From positions 2,406,823 to 2,470,822 of the forward strand of contig NZ_CP085327.1 in the NCBI RefSeq assembly GCF_020614375.1: 64,000 bases of DNA, written 5' to 3'. Both the position numbers and the translations under genes were made by a program. The stretch comes from Haladaptatus salinisoli (GTDB lineage: Archaea > Halobacteriota > Halobacteria > Halobacteriales > Haladaptataceae). Below the pieces are notes generated by a model that was not told the DNA's origin, ran no database searches, and saw only the letters and a list, made by a program, of their open reading frames with translations. Every line of letters begins with the position of its first letter. Position 1 is the stretch's first letter. Below, piece after piece: positions 34,172-42,411 of the stretch.

Positions 34172-34553
34172 TCGAGCGTCACCACCGCGCCAGCGGTTCT
34201 CTGTGTGCCGATTCGCCCTTCGATGCGTGTGTCGACCCGTTTCATTCGTGACGAAGAATCCATCTTACCCATCCCAAATTAAGTTTGCTTTCTTTACCGC
34301 AAGTGTGGTTGTATAGCAACGCCTCTGATTTATTCTTCTCGATTGACAGTCCCCCGGCTGGCGACTGGTTTCGACCTACTCGAACTAAGAGGGCGGGGAT
34401 TATAAGAGTGTTCAGTCCGGGGCGAAAGTGACCTGTACGAAGATATTTCTCGCGGTAGCGGTTCCGCGCCGGCCCCACCGCCTCTCGATTTTCGCTCGAA
34501 CGAGAATCGACATCATCGATACGTTTACCACTCGGTATTGCGTCACTTCTCGT
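34172..34553. other. non-coding gap before nrdJ and the small membrane gene
   Basis: No protein gene is supported in this stretch. AT-rich segments near 34275-34300 probably hold the nrdJ promoter (minus strand). TATA-like CGTTTACC near 34521-34529, 27 bases before ATG 34554, serves the plus-strand gene. No cobalamin-type riboswitch fold is evident by eye. Confidence 0.4.
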
Positions 34554-34715
34554 ATGCTCCCCTCGGCCATCGAACCCGTCGGCGTGCTCGCGGTCGTCGT
34601 CGCTATCGTGTTGCTCGTCTTCGCCGTGCGTTTCGCCCTCAAACTCGTCTGGCGCGTCGCCATCGTCGGCGTCCTCATCGTCGCCGCACTCTACGCGGCC
34701 GGCGTGCTGGTGTAG
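34554..34715 (+). CDS. 53-residue two-helix membrane protein
   Basis: The product MLPSAIEPVGVLAVVVAIVL continues VFAVRFALKLVWRVAIVGVL and IVAALYAAGVLV, two membrane helices joined by a basic turn. Start choice: the ATG at 34554 has a TATA-like CGTTTACC about 27 bases before it, while the longer frame from 34428 adds a cysteine- and arginine-rich segment that looks untranslated. Its 3' end overlaps that of trpG (opposite strand) by 25 bases. Small proteins of this type are common in haloarchaea, function unknown. Confidence 0.65.
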   Translation: MLPSAIEPVGVLAVVVAIVLLVFAVRFALKLVWRVAIVGVLIVAALYAAGVLV

Positions 34716-35314
34716 CGGACGAGGAAATTCTCGATTACTTCCCTCCCTCGCGCCGTGAGCACGCTTTCGGGGTGGAACTGCACGCACTCGATGGGGTGTT
34801 CGCGGTGGCGGACGCCCATCACGAGTTCCTCGCCTCGATGGGTCGTCGTCGCGCTCACGTCGAAGCAGTCCGGCACCGTCGTCGAGACGAGCGAGTGGTA
34901 CCGCCCGGCGCTGAACCCCTGTTCCAGCCCGCCGAACACGCCGATTCCGTCGTGTTCGACCGGAAACGCCTTCCCGTGAACCGGCTCCGGTGCGCGACCG
35001 ATTTCGCCGCCGTACACGTGCACCGCCGCCTCCAACCCGAGGCAGACGCCGAGCGTCGGAATCTCGGGCGAGAGCTCGCGGAGCACCGCGCTCGTGACGC
35101 CCACATCCCGCTCGTTCTCAGGATGGCCCGGGCCGGGACTGATGACGATGGCGTCCGGGTCCGCGTCGCGGATATCGCCCAGCGACGCGGTGTTCTTCAC
35201 GACCACCGTCTCGACGTCCGCGTCCGGTCGGGCGGCGCGAAGCGCCTCCTCGGTGTACTCCACGAGGTTGTACGTGAACGAGTCGAAGTTGTCCACGAAC
35301 AGCACGCGGGTCAT
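34691..35314 (-). CDS. trpG: anthranilate synthase component II (glutamine amidotransferase)
   Basis: The 207-residue subunit supplies ammonia from glutamine to TrpE. Class I amidotransferase landmarks are VLFVDNFDSFTYNLVEY, VISPGPGHPE, the nucleophile motif TLGVCLGLEAA (cysteine in GVCLG; usual GHQ replaced by GLEA), and ECVQFHPESVLT with the catalytic histidine and glutamate. Its ATG overlaps the TGA of trpE (35311-35314), so translation is coupled. It is the last gene of the trpDFEG operon. Confidence 0.95.
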   Translation of the reverse strand: MTRVLFVDNFDSFTYNLVEYTEEALRAARPDADVETVVVKNTASLGDIRDADPDAIVISPGPGHPENERDVGVTSAVLRELSPEIPTLGVCLGLEAAVHVYGGEIGRAPEPVHGKAFPVEHDGIGVFGGLEQGFSAGRYHSLVSTTVPDCFDVSATTTHRGEELVMGVRHREHPIECVQFHPESVLTARGREVIENFLVRYTSTPAA

Positions 35315-36864
35315 CGCGGCACCTCCGCGAGTTCGCGCTCCATCGCCTCCAGCGCCGCCAGCACGCCACCCATCTTCTGTTCGGTCTCCTCGAACTCGGC
35401 GGCCGGGTCGCTGTCGGCGACGACTCCCGCGCCGGCCCGCACCGTGATTTCGTCCGGGTCGCCCGACTCCACCGTCGCCGTCCTGATGACGATGGCGAAA
35501 TCGGCGTCGCCCGTCCACGAGACGTAGCCGACGCCGCCGCCGTAGACGCCCCGCGGGCCGGATTCGAGTTCGTGGATTATCTCCATCGCCCGAATCTTCG
35601 GCGCGCCCGTCAGCGTCCCGGCGGGGAAGGTGGCGCGCACCGCGTCGAAGGCGTCGCTGTCCGCTGCCAGCGTCCCCGTCACGGTGCTCTCGATGTGCTG
35701 GACGTGGCTGTACTTGATGACGTTCATGAACTCCTCGACGCGCACGCTCCCCGACTCGGCGACCCGGCGCACGTCGTTCCGGGCGAGGTCGACGAGCATC
35801 GCGTGCTCCGACCGCTCCTTCTCGTCGGCCAGCAGTTCGCCGGCGAGCCGTCGGTCCTCCATCGGACTCCCGCCCCGCGAGCACGTCCCGGCGATGGGAT
35901 TCGAGACGATCCGGTCGTCGTGAACCGACACGAGCGTCTCCGGACTCGCGCCGACGACGGTCAGGTCGTCGTAGCCGAGGAGGTACATGTACGGCGACGG
36001 GTTCACCTCGCGCAGGGCGGCGTAGAGTCCGAGCGGATCGATGTCCGCGTCGATCCGTCGCTTGCGCGAGACGACGCCCTGATAGATGTCGCCCGCCTCG
36101 ACGCGTTCTTTCGCCCGCTCGACCGCGTCCTCGTACGCGGCTCGCGGCTCCGCCGTCTCGGCTTCCGGTACGTACCCTCCGAACGCTCGGCCGTCCGCCG
36201 ATTCGAGCGCGTCGCCGACGCGCTCCGCCTCCGCGACCAGTTCGTCGTACAGTTCGCCGGGGTCGTCGTCCGGCGAGACGAGGGGGGTGAACGCGAGCGA
36301 GAGCGTCCCCTCGACGTGGTCGAAGACGAGCGTCTTCGTGTTCAGGACGAACTGCGCGTCCGGCAGCCGCGTCTCGGGGCGCTCGATACCCTGCTCTTCC
36401 AGCCAGAGGTCGTACACCGCGTCGTAGGCGAGGAAGCCGACCAGACCGCCGGAGAACGCCCCGCCGTCCGGAAATCCTCGGCGCGGAACGTCGGGGAACG
36501 CCCCGCGGAGTCGGTCGAGGACGTCTCCGTCCTCGACCGCGGGGGTAACGGACGCTCGGCCGCCCCATCCGTCGTCCAGCGTCCGGACGTCGGTTCCGTC
36601 CGGCCCGACCGCGACGACCGCTTCGGGGTCGTACCCAACGAACGAGTAGCGCGCCCGGCGGTCGTCGGTCGCCGCCGGGTCGAACGCGCCGTCCGGGTCG
36701 CTGGAGGCGACCTTCTCGGCGCTTTCGAGCAGGAAATCGTACTCGCCGCCGCCGAGCACCGAGTACGCCGCCAGCGGGTCGACCGACGCGTCGAGGTCGG
36801 TCGCCGCGTGGACGACGGCGGGCCGGTCGCCGTCGGCGAGCGCCTCGAACTCGGCGCGGTTCAT
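35311..36864 (-). CDS. trpE: anthranilate synthase component I
   Basis: The 517-residue enzyme makes anthranilate from chorismate. Chorismate-binding motifs are ISNPIAG-type VSNPIAGTCSRG, the Mg2+ region SEHAMLVDLARNDVRRVAE, VQHIESTVTG, TFPAGTLTGAPKIRAMEIIH and IVIRTATV. N-terminal phrases such as LLESAEKV resemble the tryptophan feedback motif LLES, suggesting end-product control, as known for TrpE. Overlapping four-base junctions with trpF upstream and trpG downstream mark a tightly coupled operon. Confidence 0.95.
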   Translation of the reverse strand: MNRAEFEALADGDRPAVVHAATDLDASVDPLAAYSVLGGGEYDFLLESAEKVASSDPDGAFDPAATDDRRARYSFVGYDPEAVVAVGPDGTDVRTLDDGWGGRASVTPAVEDGDVLDRLRGAFPDVPRRGFPDGGAFSGGLVGFLAYDAVYDLWLEEQGIERPETRLPDAQFVLNTKTLVFDHVEGTLSLAFTPLVSPDDDPGELYDELVAEAERVGDALESADGRAFGGYVPEAETAEPRAAYEDAVERAKERVEAGDIYQGVVSRKRRIDADIDPLGLYAALREVNPSPYMYLLGYDDLTVVGASPETLVSVHDDRIVSNPIAGTCSRGGSPMEDRRLAGELLADEKERSEHAMLVDLARNDVRRVAESGSVRVEEFMNVIKYSHVQHIESTVTGTLAADSDAFDAVRATFPAGTLTGAPKIRAMEIIHELESGPRGVYGGGVGYVSWTGDADFAIVIRTATVESGDPDEITVRAGAGVVADSDPAAEFEETEQKMGGVLAALEAMERELAEVPR

Positions 36865-37499
36865 CGTTGCGCGACCGGTCTCCGCGCCGACTTCGCGTTC
36901 GCGACGAACGACTCGACGGCGGCGGCGTCCTTCTCGCCCCCTTTCGATTCGACGCCGCTCGCCACGTCGACGGCGAACGGTTCGACCGTCCCGACCGCCT
37001 CCGAGACGTTCTCGGGCGTCAGCCCGCCGGCGAGCACGACCGGCGTTTCGAGCGAATCGACGGTTCGTCGGGCGCGTTCCCAGTCGTGGGTTCGCCCCGT
37101 CCCGCCCGTCGTCCCGGCGTCCAGCAGGAGGGCGTCGGCGAGGCCGTCGTAGCGTTTCGGTTGCTCCTTCGTCGCGTCGACGGCTCCGACGACGTTCGCG
37201 TCCACGTTCGCGGCGAGATAGGCGAGGTCGCCGACGCTCGTCCCGTGAACCTGCACCGCGTCGGGTTCGACGGCGCGCGCGAGTTCGACGGCGCGCTCGG
37301 GGCGCTCGGGCATCGTCACCAGCACGGTGGTCACGAACGGCGGGACTTCTCGGGCGAGTTCGGCGGCTCGGCTCGGGTCGATCTCTCGCGGCGAATCGAC
37401 CGGGACGTCCACGAGCAGGCCGACGGCGTCGGCTCCCGCCGAGACAGCGGTCCGGAGGTCGTCCTCGCGGGTCACCCCGCAGATTTTCACCCGCGTCAC
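36861..37499 (-). CDS. trpF: phosphoribosylanthranilate isomerase
   Basis: The 212-residue TIM-barrel enzyme converts phosphoribosylanthranilate to the carboxyphenylamino-deoxyribulose phosphate. Family landmarks are RVKICGVTREDDLRTAV (catalytic cysteine), GADAVGLLV, VQVHGTSVGDL, VVLAGGLTPENV and VDVASGVESKGGEKD with the catalytic aspartate. It starts with GTG, reading V-T-R-V-K-I-C-G, overlapping the stop of trpD (37496-37499), and ends overlapping the trpE start. The GTG start is supported because no in-frame ATG lies nearby. Confidence 0.93.
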   Translation of the reverse strand: MTRVKICGVTREDDLRTAVSAGADAVGLLVDVPVDSPREIDPSRAAELAREVPPFVTTVLVTMPERPERAVELARAVEPDAVQVHGTSVGDLAYLAANVDANVVGAVDATKEQPKRYDGLADALLLDAGTTGGTGRTHDWERARRTVDSLETPVVLAGGLTPENVSEAVGTVEPFAVDVASGVESKGGEKDAAAVESFVANAKSARRPVAQR

Positions 37500-38500
37500 G
37501 CCGACACCGCCCCCGCCATCGCCGCGAGTTGCTCGCCCGCGCGACCGGAGTCGATGGCTCGCCGCGCCCGTTCGACGCCGTCTTCCAGCGAGGTCGCTCG
37601 CCCGGAGACGTACACCGCGGCTCCGGCGTTGGCCAACACGATGTCCCGTTTCGCACCGTTCACGCCGCCTTCCACGATTCCGCGGAGGTCGCTGGCGTTC
37701 TCGGCGGGCGTTCCCCCCGCGACGGCGGCCACGTCGTGTCGGCCGACGCCGAGGTCTTCGGGCGAGAGGGTGTACTCCTCGATGGTTTCCCCGTCGACTT
37801 CCGCGACGGTCGTCTCCCCGTGGACGGCGATCTCGTCCATCCCCGAGCCGTGGACGACCAGCGCGCGCGACACGTCCATGTGCGCCAGCGCGCGGGCGAG
37901 GACGGGCACGAGGTCGGGGTCGTAGACGCCGACGACCTGCGCGTCGGCTCCCGCCGGGTTCGTCAGCGGCCCGAGCACGTTGAAGATGGTTCGCATGCCG
38001 AGTTCGCGCCGGGGGCCGATGACGGCCTTCATCGCGGGGTGGAAGACGGGCGCGAGCATGAAGCCGATTCCCCGCCGCTCGATGGCCCGCTCGACGGCGG
38101 GCGGTTCCGAATCCACGACGACGCCGACCTCTTCGAGCACGTCCGCGCTCCCGGAGGACGACGAGACGGAGTAGTTGCCGTGTTTCGCCACCGGGACGCC
38201 CGCGCCGCTCGCGACGATGGCCGAGGTCGTCGAGACGTTGATGGTGTCGTACTCGTCGCCCCCCGTGCCGCAGGTGTCCACCAGCGGCGTCCGGTCGGGG
38301 GAGATGGTTCGCGCCGCCGCTCGCATCCCCTGCGCGAACCCCGCGATTTCGGCTTCGGTCTCTCCCTTCGCGCGCAGTCCGGAGAGGAGCGCGCCGATTT
38401 GGGCCTCTGTCGCGTCCTCGAAGACGGCGCTCGCCGCCTCCCGCGCTTGCGCGAGCGTGAGGTCGCGGCCATCCGTGACGAGTTCGATGTAGTCCTGCAT
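37496..38500 (-). CDS. trpD: anthranilate phosphoribosyltransferase
   Basis: The 334-residue enzyme joins anthranilate to phosphoribosyl pyrophosphate. Motifs are LVDTCGTGGDEYDTINVSTT (PRPP-binding GTGGD), AKHGNYSVSSSSGSADVLEE, APVFHPAMKAVIGPRRELGMR, and NVLGPLTNPAGA. It is the first gene of trpDFEG, a gene order known in haloarchaea where trpCBA lies elsewhere. TATA-like CCTAAACA (minus strand, near 38522-38529) is 27 bases before the ATG. GTGTTC(C)ACTA repeats flank it at 38501-38510 and 38531-38540. Confidence 0.95.
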   Translation of the reverse strand: MQDYIELVTDGRDLTLAQAREAASAVFEDATEAQIGALLSGLRAKGETEAEIAGFAQGMRAAARTISPDRTPLVDTCGTGGDEYDTINVSTTSAIVASGAGVPVAKHGNYSVSSSSGSADVLEEVGVVVDSEPPAVERAIERRGIGFMLAPVFHPAMKAVIGPRRELGMRTIFNVLGPLTNPAGADAQVVGVYDPDLVPVLARALAHMDVSRALVVHGSGMDEIAVHGETTVAEVDGETIEEYTLSPEDLGVGRHDVAAVAGGTPAENASDLRGIVEGGVNGAKRDIVLANAGAAVYVSGRATSLEDGVERARRAIDSGRAGEQLAAMAGAVSA

Positions 38501-38545
38501 AGTGGAACACCAGTGTATTGTTTAGGTCTATAGTGAACACATTCG
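38500..38545 (-). promoter_or_regulatory. trpDFEG promoter with two operator-like repeats
   Basis: On the minus strand, GTGTTCACTA (38531-38540) and GTGTTCCACTA (38500-38510) are direct repeats 30-31 bases apart, close to three helical turns. They sit on either side of the TATA-like CCTAAACA, one upstream and one at the likely transcription start and ATG. This arrangement would suit a repressor that blocks TBP/TFB binding. The repeats are seen directly; their role is inferred. Confidence 0.5.
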
Positions 38546-38662
38546 TACATCAACTTAAGCCTATCGCCGCGGTACCCGGAGCCGAAATCCGGCCACGGCG
38601 CGGGATTTCGAAACCTTCAATTACCCCTGCGGCCAACGAAGGAATGCGTCCGAAAGCCGACT

Positions 38663-38736
38663 GGGTTTGTGGTCTAGTTGGTTATGACACCTCCTTGACA
38701 TGGAGGAGGCCGGCAGTTCAAATCTGCCCAAACCCA
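38663..38736 (+). tRNA. tRNA-Val (anticodon GAC)
   Basis: Acceptor stem GGGTTTG (38663-38669) pairs with CAAACCC (38729-38735), followed by discriminator A38736. The anticodon stem CCTCC/GGAGG encloses TTGACAT, giving anticodon GAC. The T arm is GGCAG-TTCAAAT-CTGCC. There is no intron and CCA is not encoded. AT-rich AACCTTCAATTACC some 30-50 bases upstream may hold its promoter. It lies between the divergent trp operon and a 400-base gap. Confidence 0.95.
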
Positions 38737-39133
38737 CTCTCTTTGCAGCGAACCTCGGATTAATTCGACTCCTTACCCGGTTCAGGACCCGCCTACCGGT
38801 TGTCTAACTGACGGATAATAAAATAGACATCCGGCGTAGACGTATCCGAGAAGATCGGAACGGCACGAACGTTCGGTTCGAGTTCATAGGTGAAGACCGC
38901 CCTCGCAAACCACCACCCCTTTCGTGCGACGATCACCGTCTCAACCGTCGTTTTCGAGGACGGAACATCGGCGCGGCGAACCGACCGTCGACGAATCGGC
39001 GACTCGCGCTCCGGCGCGAGCGCCGCTGACCAACACCGGTGAGAAGTTCGGCAAGAAGCGACCGGCGCTCACCGCCCTTGCGTTCTCCGCGCTAGTCGCT
39101 TCCGACGACGAGTCGATAAAAGCGTATCCGGTT
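38737..39133. other. non-coding gap downstream of tRNA-Val
   Basis: These 397 bases carry no supported gene. A forward frame from 38924 to 39175 overlaps the real minus-strand gene and is an arginine-rich shadow. The first 90 bases are AT-rich (GACGGATAATAAAATAGACA) and may terminate or start a transcript. No repeat was seen. Confidence 0.35.
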
Positions 39134-39802
39134 CTACTCGTCCAGAATCTCCGGCATGGGTTCGCCGGTCGTTGACTCTCGTCGCGCGTCGTAAGTGTGA
39201 GCTACCGCGACGAGCGTGAACGCGAGAACGACGAGTAGGGCGAGACCGATGTCGGCGATTCCGGCGAGCGGCGGGACTTCCAGCCACGCCGCGGTGAGCA
39301 GCGCGAATCCGCCGGCGGCGAGTCCGAGATACCGTTTGCACCACGAGATATCGTCGCCGGTGTTCGTTTCGAGGTACGGGTCGAGCTGCTCCGCGGCGGT
39401 GGCGAGTTCCACGATGCCCCGGTTCTGGTTGTAATCCACGATCCCCGCGTCGTCGAGTTTCGGGAGGTGCGATTGATAGAGCGCGGTGTAGACTCGCTTT
39501 CGCTCCGCGGCCGAGATGGCGCCCACCGTGGTGTCGTTCTCCCACGCGGCCACCTGCTCGGCAAGGTCGCTCAACTGGACGGTTTCTTCGGCCTGTTTCA
39601 GGTAGTGAAGAGCGTACCGGCGGCGCTGATTTTTCAGTACGTCGAAAACCATGTCGCGGGAGAGGGGTGTGGCCCGCTCTTCCTGCGACTGCTTCGATTC
39701 GAATATGTCCGAAACGTGTTCAGCGACGGTCGAGTCCGACCCGCTCGATTGGCTGTCCGTATCGTTACTCCCCGTGCCAGAGGAGTCGCCGATTGTGCTC
39801 AT
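39134..39802 (-). CDS. winged-helix membrane protein (DUF7344-like)
   Basis: The 222-residue product has a Ser/Asp-rich N-terminus, then a winged-helix domain at about residues 47-135 (MVFDVLKNQRRRYALHYLKQ and VYTALYQSHLPKLDDAGIVD followed by NRGIVEL), and two C-terminal membrane helices (LGLAAGGFALLTAAWLEV and IGLALLVVLAFTLVAVAH). This is the layout of haloarchaeal DUF7344-type HTH membrane proteins, likely regulators tethered to the membrane. DNA targets are unknown. Confidence 0.78.
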   Translation of the reverse strand: MSTIGDSSGTGSNDTDSQSSGSDSTVAEHVSDIFESKQSQEERATPLSRDMVFDVLKNQRRRYALHYLKQAEETVQLSDLAEQVAAWENDTTVGAISAAERKRVYTALYQSHLPKLDDAGIVDYNQNRGIVELATAAEQLDPYLETNTGDDISWCKRYLGLAAGGFALLTAAWLEVPPLAGIADIGLALLVVLAFTLVAVAHTYDARRESTTGEPMPEILDE

Positions 39803-39944
39803 TACTCCGCCACCCCTTGCTCGTAACCCAGCATGGATTCGAACATTACCGGGTTTGTTCTTTGTTATTCACCATTTACCAGAGGTAAACGAGTGGTTAC
39901 GGAAAATGACAGTCCACCCATACCGTCCAGCCTTCCGGCGGTAA

Positions 39945-40280
39945 TCACCGCTTACCGGCCGTCTCGGGCGCCTCATCTCGGATGTGCCACAGGTTCTCGT
40001 GGACGCCGAGCACGAGCGCCGGGACGACGACCATGAAGACGTGTTCCTCGATGGGTATCCCCGCCAGTTCGACCCCGGTCCGAAGGGGTATCTCGAACAC
40101 GCCGATGGTGAGCGTGTACCAGTCCCAGACGTAGGCGAGCGGGTACAGGACGAGGATGGTCTTCCCGGCGCGGGCGAGGGCGTCCGCCCGCGCGAGCAAC
40201 AGGAGCGCGAGCAACCCGAAGACGACTTCGCTGGCGAGGTACGTGTACGGGCCGAACACCGCGCCGATGTCTGGTAACAC
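39945..40280 (-). CDS. single-unit lycopene cyclase domain membrane protein
   Basis: The 111-residue product has three membrane helices and the CrtYcd-type signature IPIEEHVFMVVVPALVLGVHENLWH. Haloarchaeal carotenoid cyclases normally hold two such units in about 240 residues, so this is a half-size version. It could dimerise, be a partner subunit, or have a different lipid-binding role. It is not broken by a visible frameshift: the ATG gives MLPDIGAVFGPYTYLASEVV, a proper first helix. It is divergent from the CBS gene. Confidence 0.72.
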   Translation of the reverse strand: MLPDIGAVFGPYTYLASEVVFGLLALLLLARADALARAGKTILVLYPLAYVWDWYTLTIGVFEIPLRTGVELAGIPIEEHVFMVVVPALVLGVHENLWHIRDEAPETAGKR

Positions 40281-40375
40281 GTCCGCTACGTACGGTTTCC
40301 GCGCCTAAAAACCCCGCAGAGATGCTCCTCGTGCGACAAAGTTCAAGACCACGGAGTACGACATTCAAAACGACG

Positions 40376-41518
40376 ATGGATATCTCTGACATCGCGACCA
40401 CGGAGTACTTCGAGATCGAAGCGGAGGAACGACTCGGAAAGGCGCGCTCGATCTTCGAGGAGGAGAACCCGAAGGGCATCGTCGTGACCAAGGCGGGTGA
40501 GTACGACGGAGTCATCACCCAGAAACAGCTCCTGCAGTCGCACATCGAAGACCAGACGAAAGTGGCGACGCTCACGAAACCCGCGCCCAAGGTGAACTGG
40601 AACGACGGTGTACGCGATGTCGCGCGGGCGCTCGTCGAAGGTGGGACGAAGGTCGCGCCCATCTTCGAGGGCGACCAGGTCTGGGGCATCGTCGACGAGG
40701 ACATGATACTCGAAGGCGTCCTCGAGAATCTGGACGCCCTCGTCGTCGAGCAGATATACACGGAAAACCCCATCACGATTCCCGAAGACGCGACGCTCGG
40801 CCGCGTCATAAACAACATGCGGGAGCACAGCATCTCCCGCCTCCCGGTCGTGAACGACGACGGTTTCCTCACCGGCATGGTCACGACCCACGACATCGTC
40901 GACTTCGTCACCCGGAACATGGACAAGCCGACCACGGGCGAGCGCACGGGCGACAGCAACCGGATGCTCGACTTGCCCGTGTACGACGTGATGAACAGCC
41001 CCGTCGAGACCATCCCGCTCACCGCGACCGTCCGCGAGGCGGTCGAACTGATGTTCGAGAAGAACTACGCCGGACTCGTCGTCACGCCCGAGGACGACCA
41101 GCGCGTCGTCGGCGGTATCCTCACCAAGACGGACGTGCTCCGCGCCCTCACGTTCACGGAGGAGGACCACATGGACGTGCAGATTACGAACATCAGCCTC
41201 CTCGACACCATCTCCCGGCAGGACATCCGCGAGAGCATCGAGGAGATCACGAACAAGTATCAGGAGATGCACGTGCGCCACGCTCACGTCCGGTTCCACG
41301 AGCACAAAGAGAAGCTCCGCGGGACGCCTCTCGTGCAGTGTAAGATCCGCCTCCGCACCAACCGCGGACAGGTCGCGGGGTCCGGCGAAGGCTACGGCGC
41401 GGAGCAGGCGTTCAACGTCGCCCGCGACACGCTGGAGCGCAACGTCCTCGAACTCAAGGGCCTCCAGAGCGACCGGGAGTACGAGGGCCAACTGCTCCGG
41501 AAGCTCAACGAACTGTAA
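40376..41518 (+). CDS. four-CBS-domain protein with an HPF-like C-terminal domain
   Basis: The 380-residue product has CBS motifs at about residues 1-60, 63-120, 125-185 and 205-275: GIVVTKAGEYDGVITQKQLL, VAPIFEGDQVWGIVDEDMIL, ISRLPVVNDDGFLTGMVTTH and AGLVVTPEDDQRVVGGILTK. The tail from about residue 290 (VRHAHVRFHEHKEKLRGTPL, then IRLRTNRGQV and NVARDTLERNVLELK) looks like a ribosome hibernation factor (HPF/S30AE) type fold. CBS pairs bind adenine nucleotides, so energy-sensing ribosome control is an attractive inference. The start is ATG 40376 (MDISDIATTEYFEI). Confidence 0.8.
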   Translation: MDISDIATTEYFEIEAEERLGKARSIFEEENPKGIVVTKAGEYDGVITQKQLLQSHIEDQTKVATLTKPAPKVNWNDGVRDVARALVEGGTKVAPIFEGDQVWGIVDEDMILEGVLENLDALVVEQIYTENPITIPEDATLGRVINNMREHSISRLPVVNDDGFLTGMVTTHDIVDFVTRNMDKPTTGERTGDSNRMLDLPVYDVMNSPVETIPLTATVREAVELMFEKNYAGLVVTPEDDQRVVGGILTKTDVLRALTFTEEDHMDVQITNISLLDTISRQDIRESIEEITNKYQEMHVRHAHVRFHEHKEKLRGTPLVQCKIRLRTNRGQVAGSGEGYGAEQAFNVARDTLERNVLELKGLQSDREYEGQLLRKLNEL

Positions 41519-41660
41519 CCGAGAGGGTCGTATCCGTCGTTTACTTCCCGTTTTTCCGCGTCGATAGCGCCGCGACTCGCTCCGTTTCCGTAACTCGTCG
41601 GCGGTGTCGCTGCGCGACGGTCGCGGTCGTCCTCCTCGAAAACGAAAATCAGTCGGCCTC

Positions 41661-42359
41661 TCAAATCGTCTCTTCCGCGCTCTCGAGTCCCGAGTCGGTG
41701 ATGCGGAACTGGGCGCGTCCCCCGGCGGACTTCGACCGGTGTTTTTCGAGGGTGGCCCGGCGTTTCCCGCCGCGGAAGCGGTCGACCCGGAGGACGACGC
41801 CCGTCCAGTGTTCGAGCGTGTGCCCCCCGAGGGGGCGGGTGCCGTCGGAGTCCGGGTCGGTGTACACTTGGTTCGTCAGCAGGACGGCGATGTCGTACTT
41901 TCGGGCGAGCGACAGCAGGTGGGTGACCTGGCGGGCGACTCGGCGGAGCGCCTCGCCGGCCTTCTCGTCCTCGCTCCGTTCGAGGCGGTAGAATCCGGTC
42001 GCGCTGTCGACGACGACGAGGTCCGCGCGCTCGGCGAACTCCGTCACGTCCCTGACCGCTTCCTCCTGTTCCCCGAAATCGAGCACTTCCTTGATGACGA
42101 TTCGGGAGGCGAGTTCGTCCACGTCGTCGGCGCGCGCGCCGGCGACCTGCTCGAAGCGGTCGACGGACAGTCCCTCGGTGTCGATGTAGACCACGGTTCC
42201 CCCGGCTCGCGCGGTTTCGACGGCGGCTCCGAGCGCCACGTTCGTCTTCCCTGCGGCGGGCGGCCCGTACACCTGCGTCACGGTTCCGCGCTCCAGTCCG
42301 CCTCCGAGCAGGTCGTCCACGGACGGGCACCCGGTCGTCAGTTTCTCGGCGTCGGTCAC
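41661..42359 (-). CDS. radB: DNA repair and recombination protein RadB
   Basis: The 232-residue protein is a RecA-core ATPase without the N-terminal DNA-binding domain of RadA, as expected of RadB, a recombination mediator found in Euryarchaeota. Motifs are LTTGCPSVDDLLGGGLERGT, Walker A VYGPPAAGKTNVAL, Walker B ADLVVVDSATGFYRLE and the polymer/ATP loop LLTNQVYTDPDSDGTRPLGG. It is divergent from an RNase-H-fold protein gene with about 50 bases between the starts. Confidence 0.95.
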   Translation of the reverse strand: MTDAEKLTTGCPSVDDLLGGGLERGTVTQVYGPPAAGKTNVALGAAVETARAGGTVVYIDTEGLSVDRFEQVAGARADDVDELASRIVIKEVLDFGEQEEAVRDVTEFAERADLVVVDSATGFYRLERSEDEKAGEALRRVARQVTHLLSLARKYDIAVLLTNQVYTDPDSDGTRPLGGHTLEHWTGVVLRVDRFRGGKRRATLEKHRSKSAGGRAQFRITDSGLESAEETI

Positions 42360-42411
42360 ACCTCCTCTTGGTACTTCTCACGCAAAAGGTTCCGGTTTCG
42401 ACGCGACCGTT

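Noticed and set aside
34172..34300. cobalamin riboswitch before the B12-dependent nrdJ
   Set aside because: No conserved B12-box sequence or extended fold was visible, and such elements are not known from haloarchaea to my knowledge.
34428..34715. longer 95-residue version of the small membrane gene
   Set aside because: The added 42 residues are rich in Arg and Cys and lie before the TATA-like box placed 27 bases upstream of ATG 34554.
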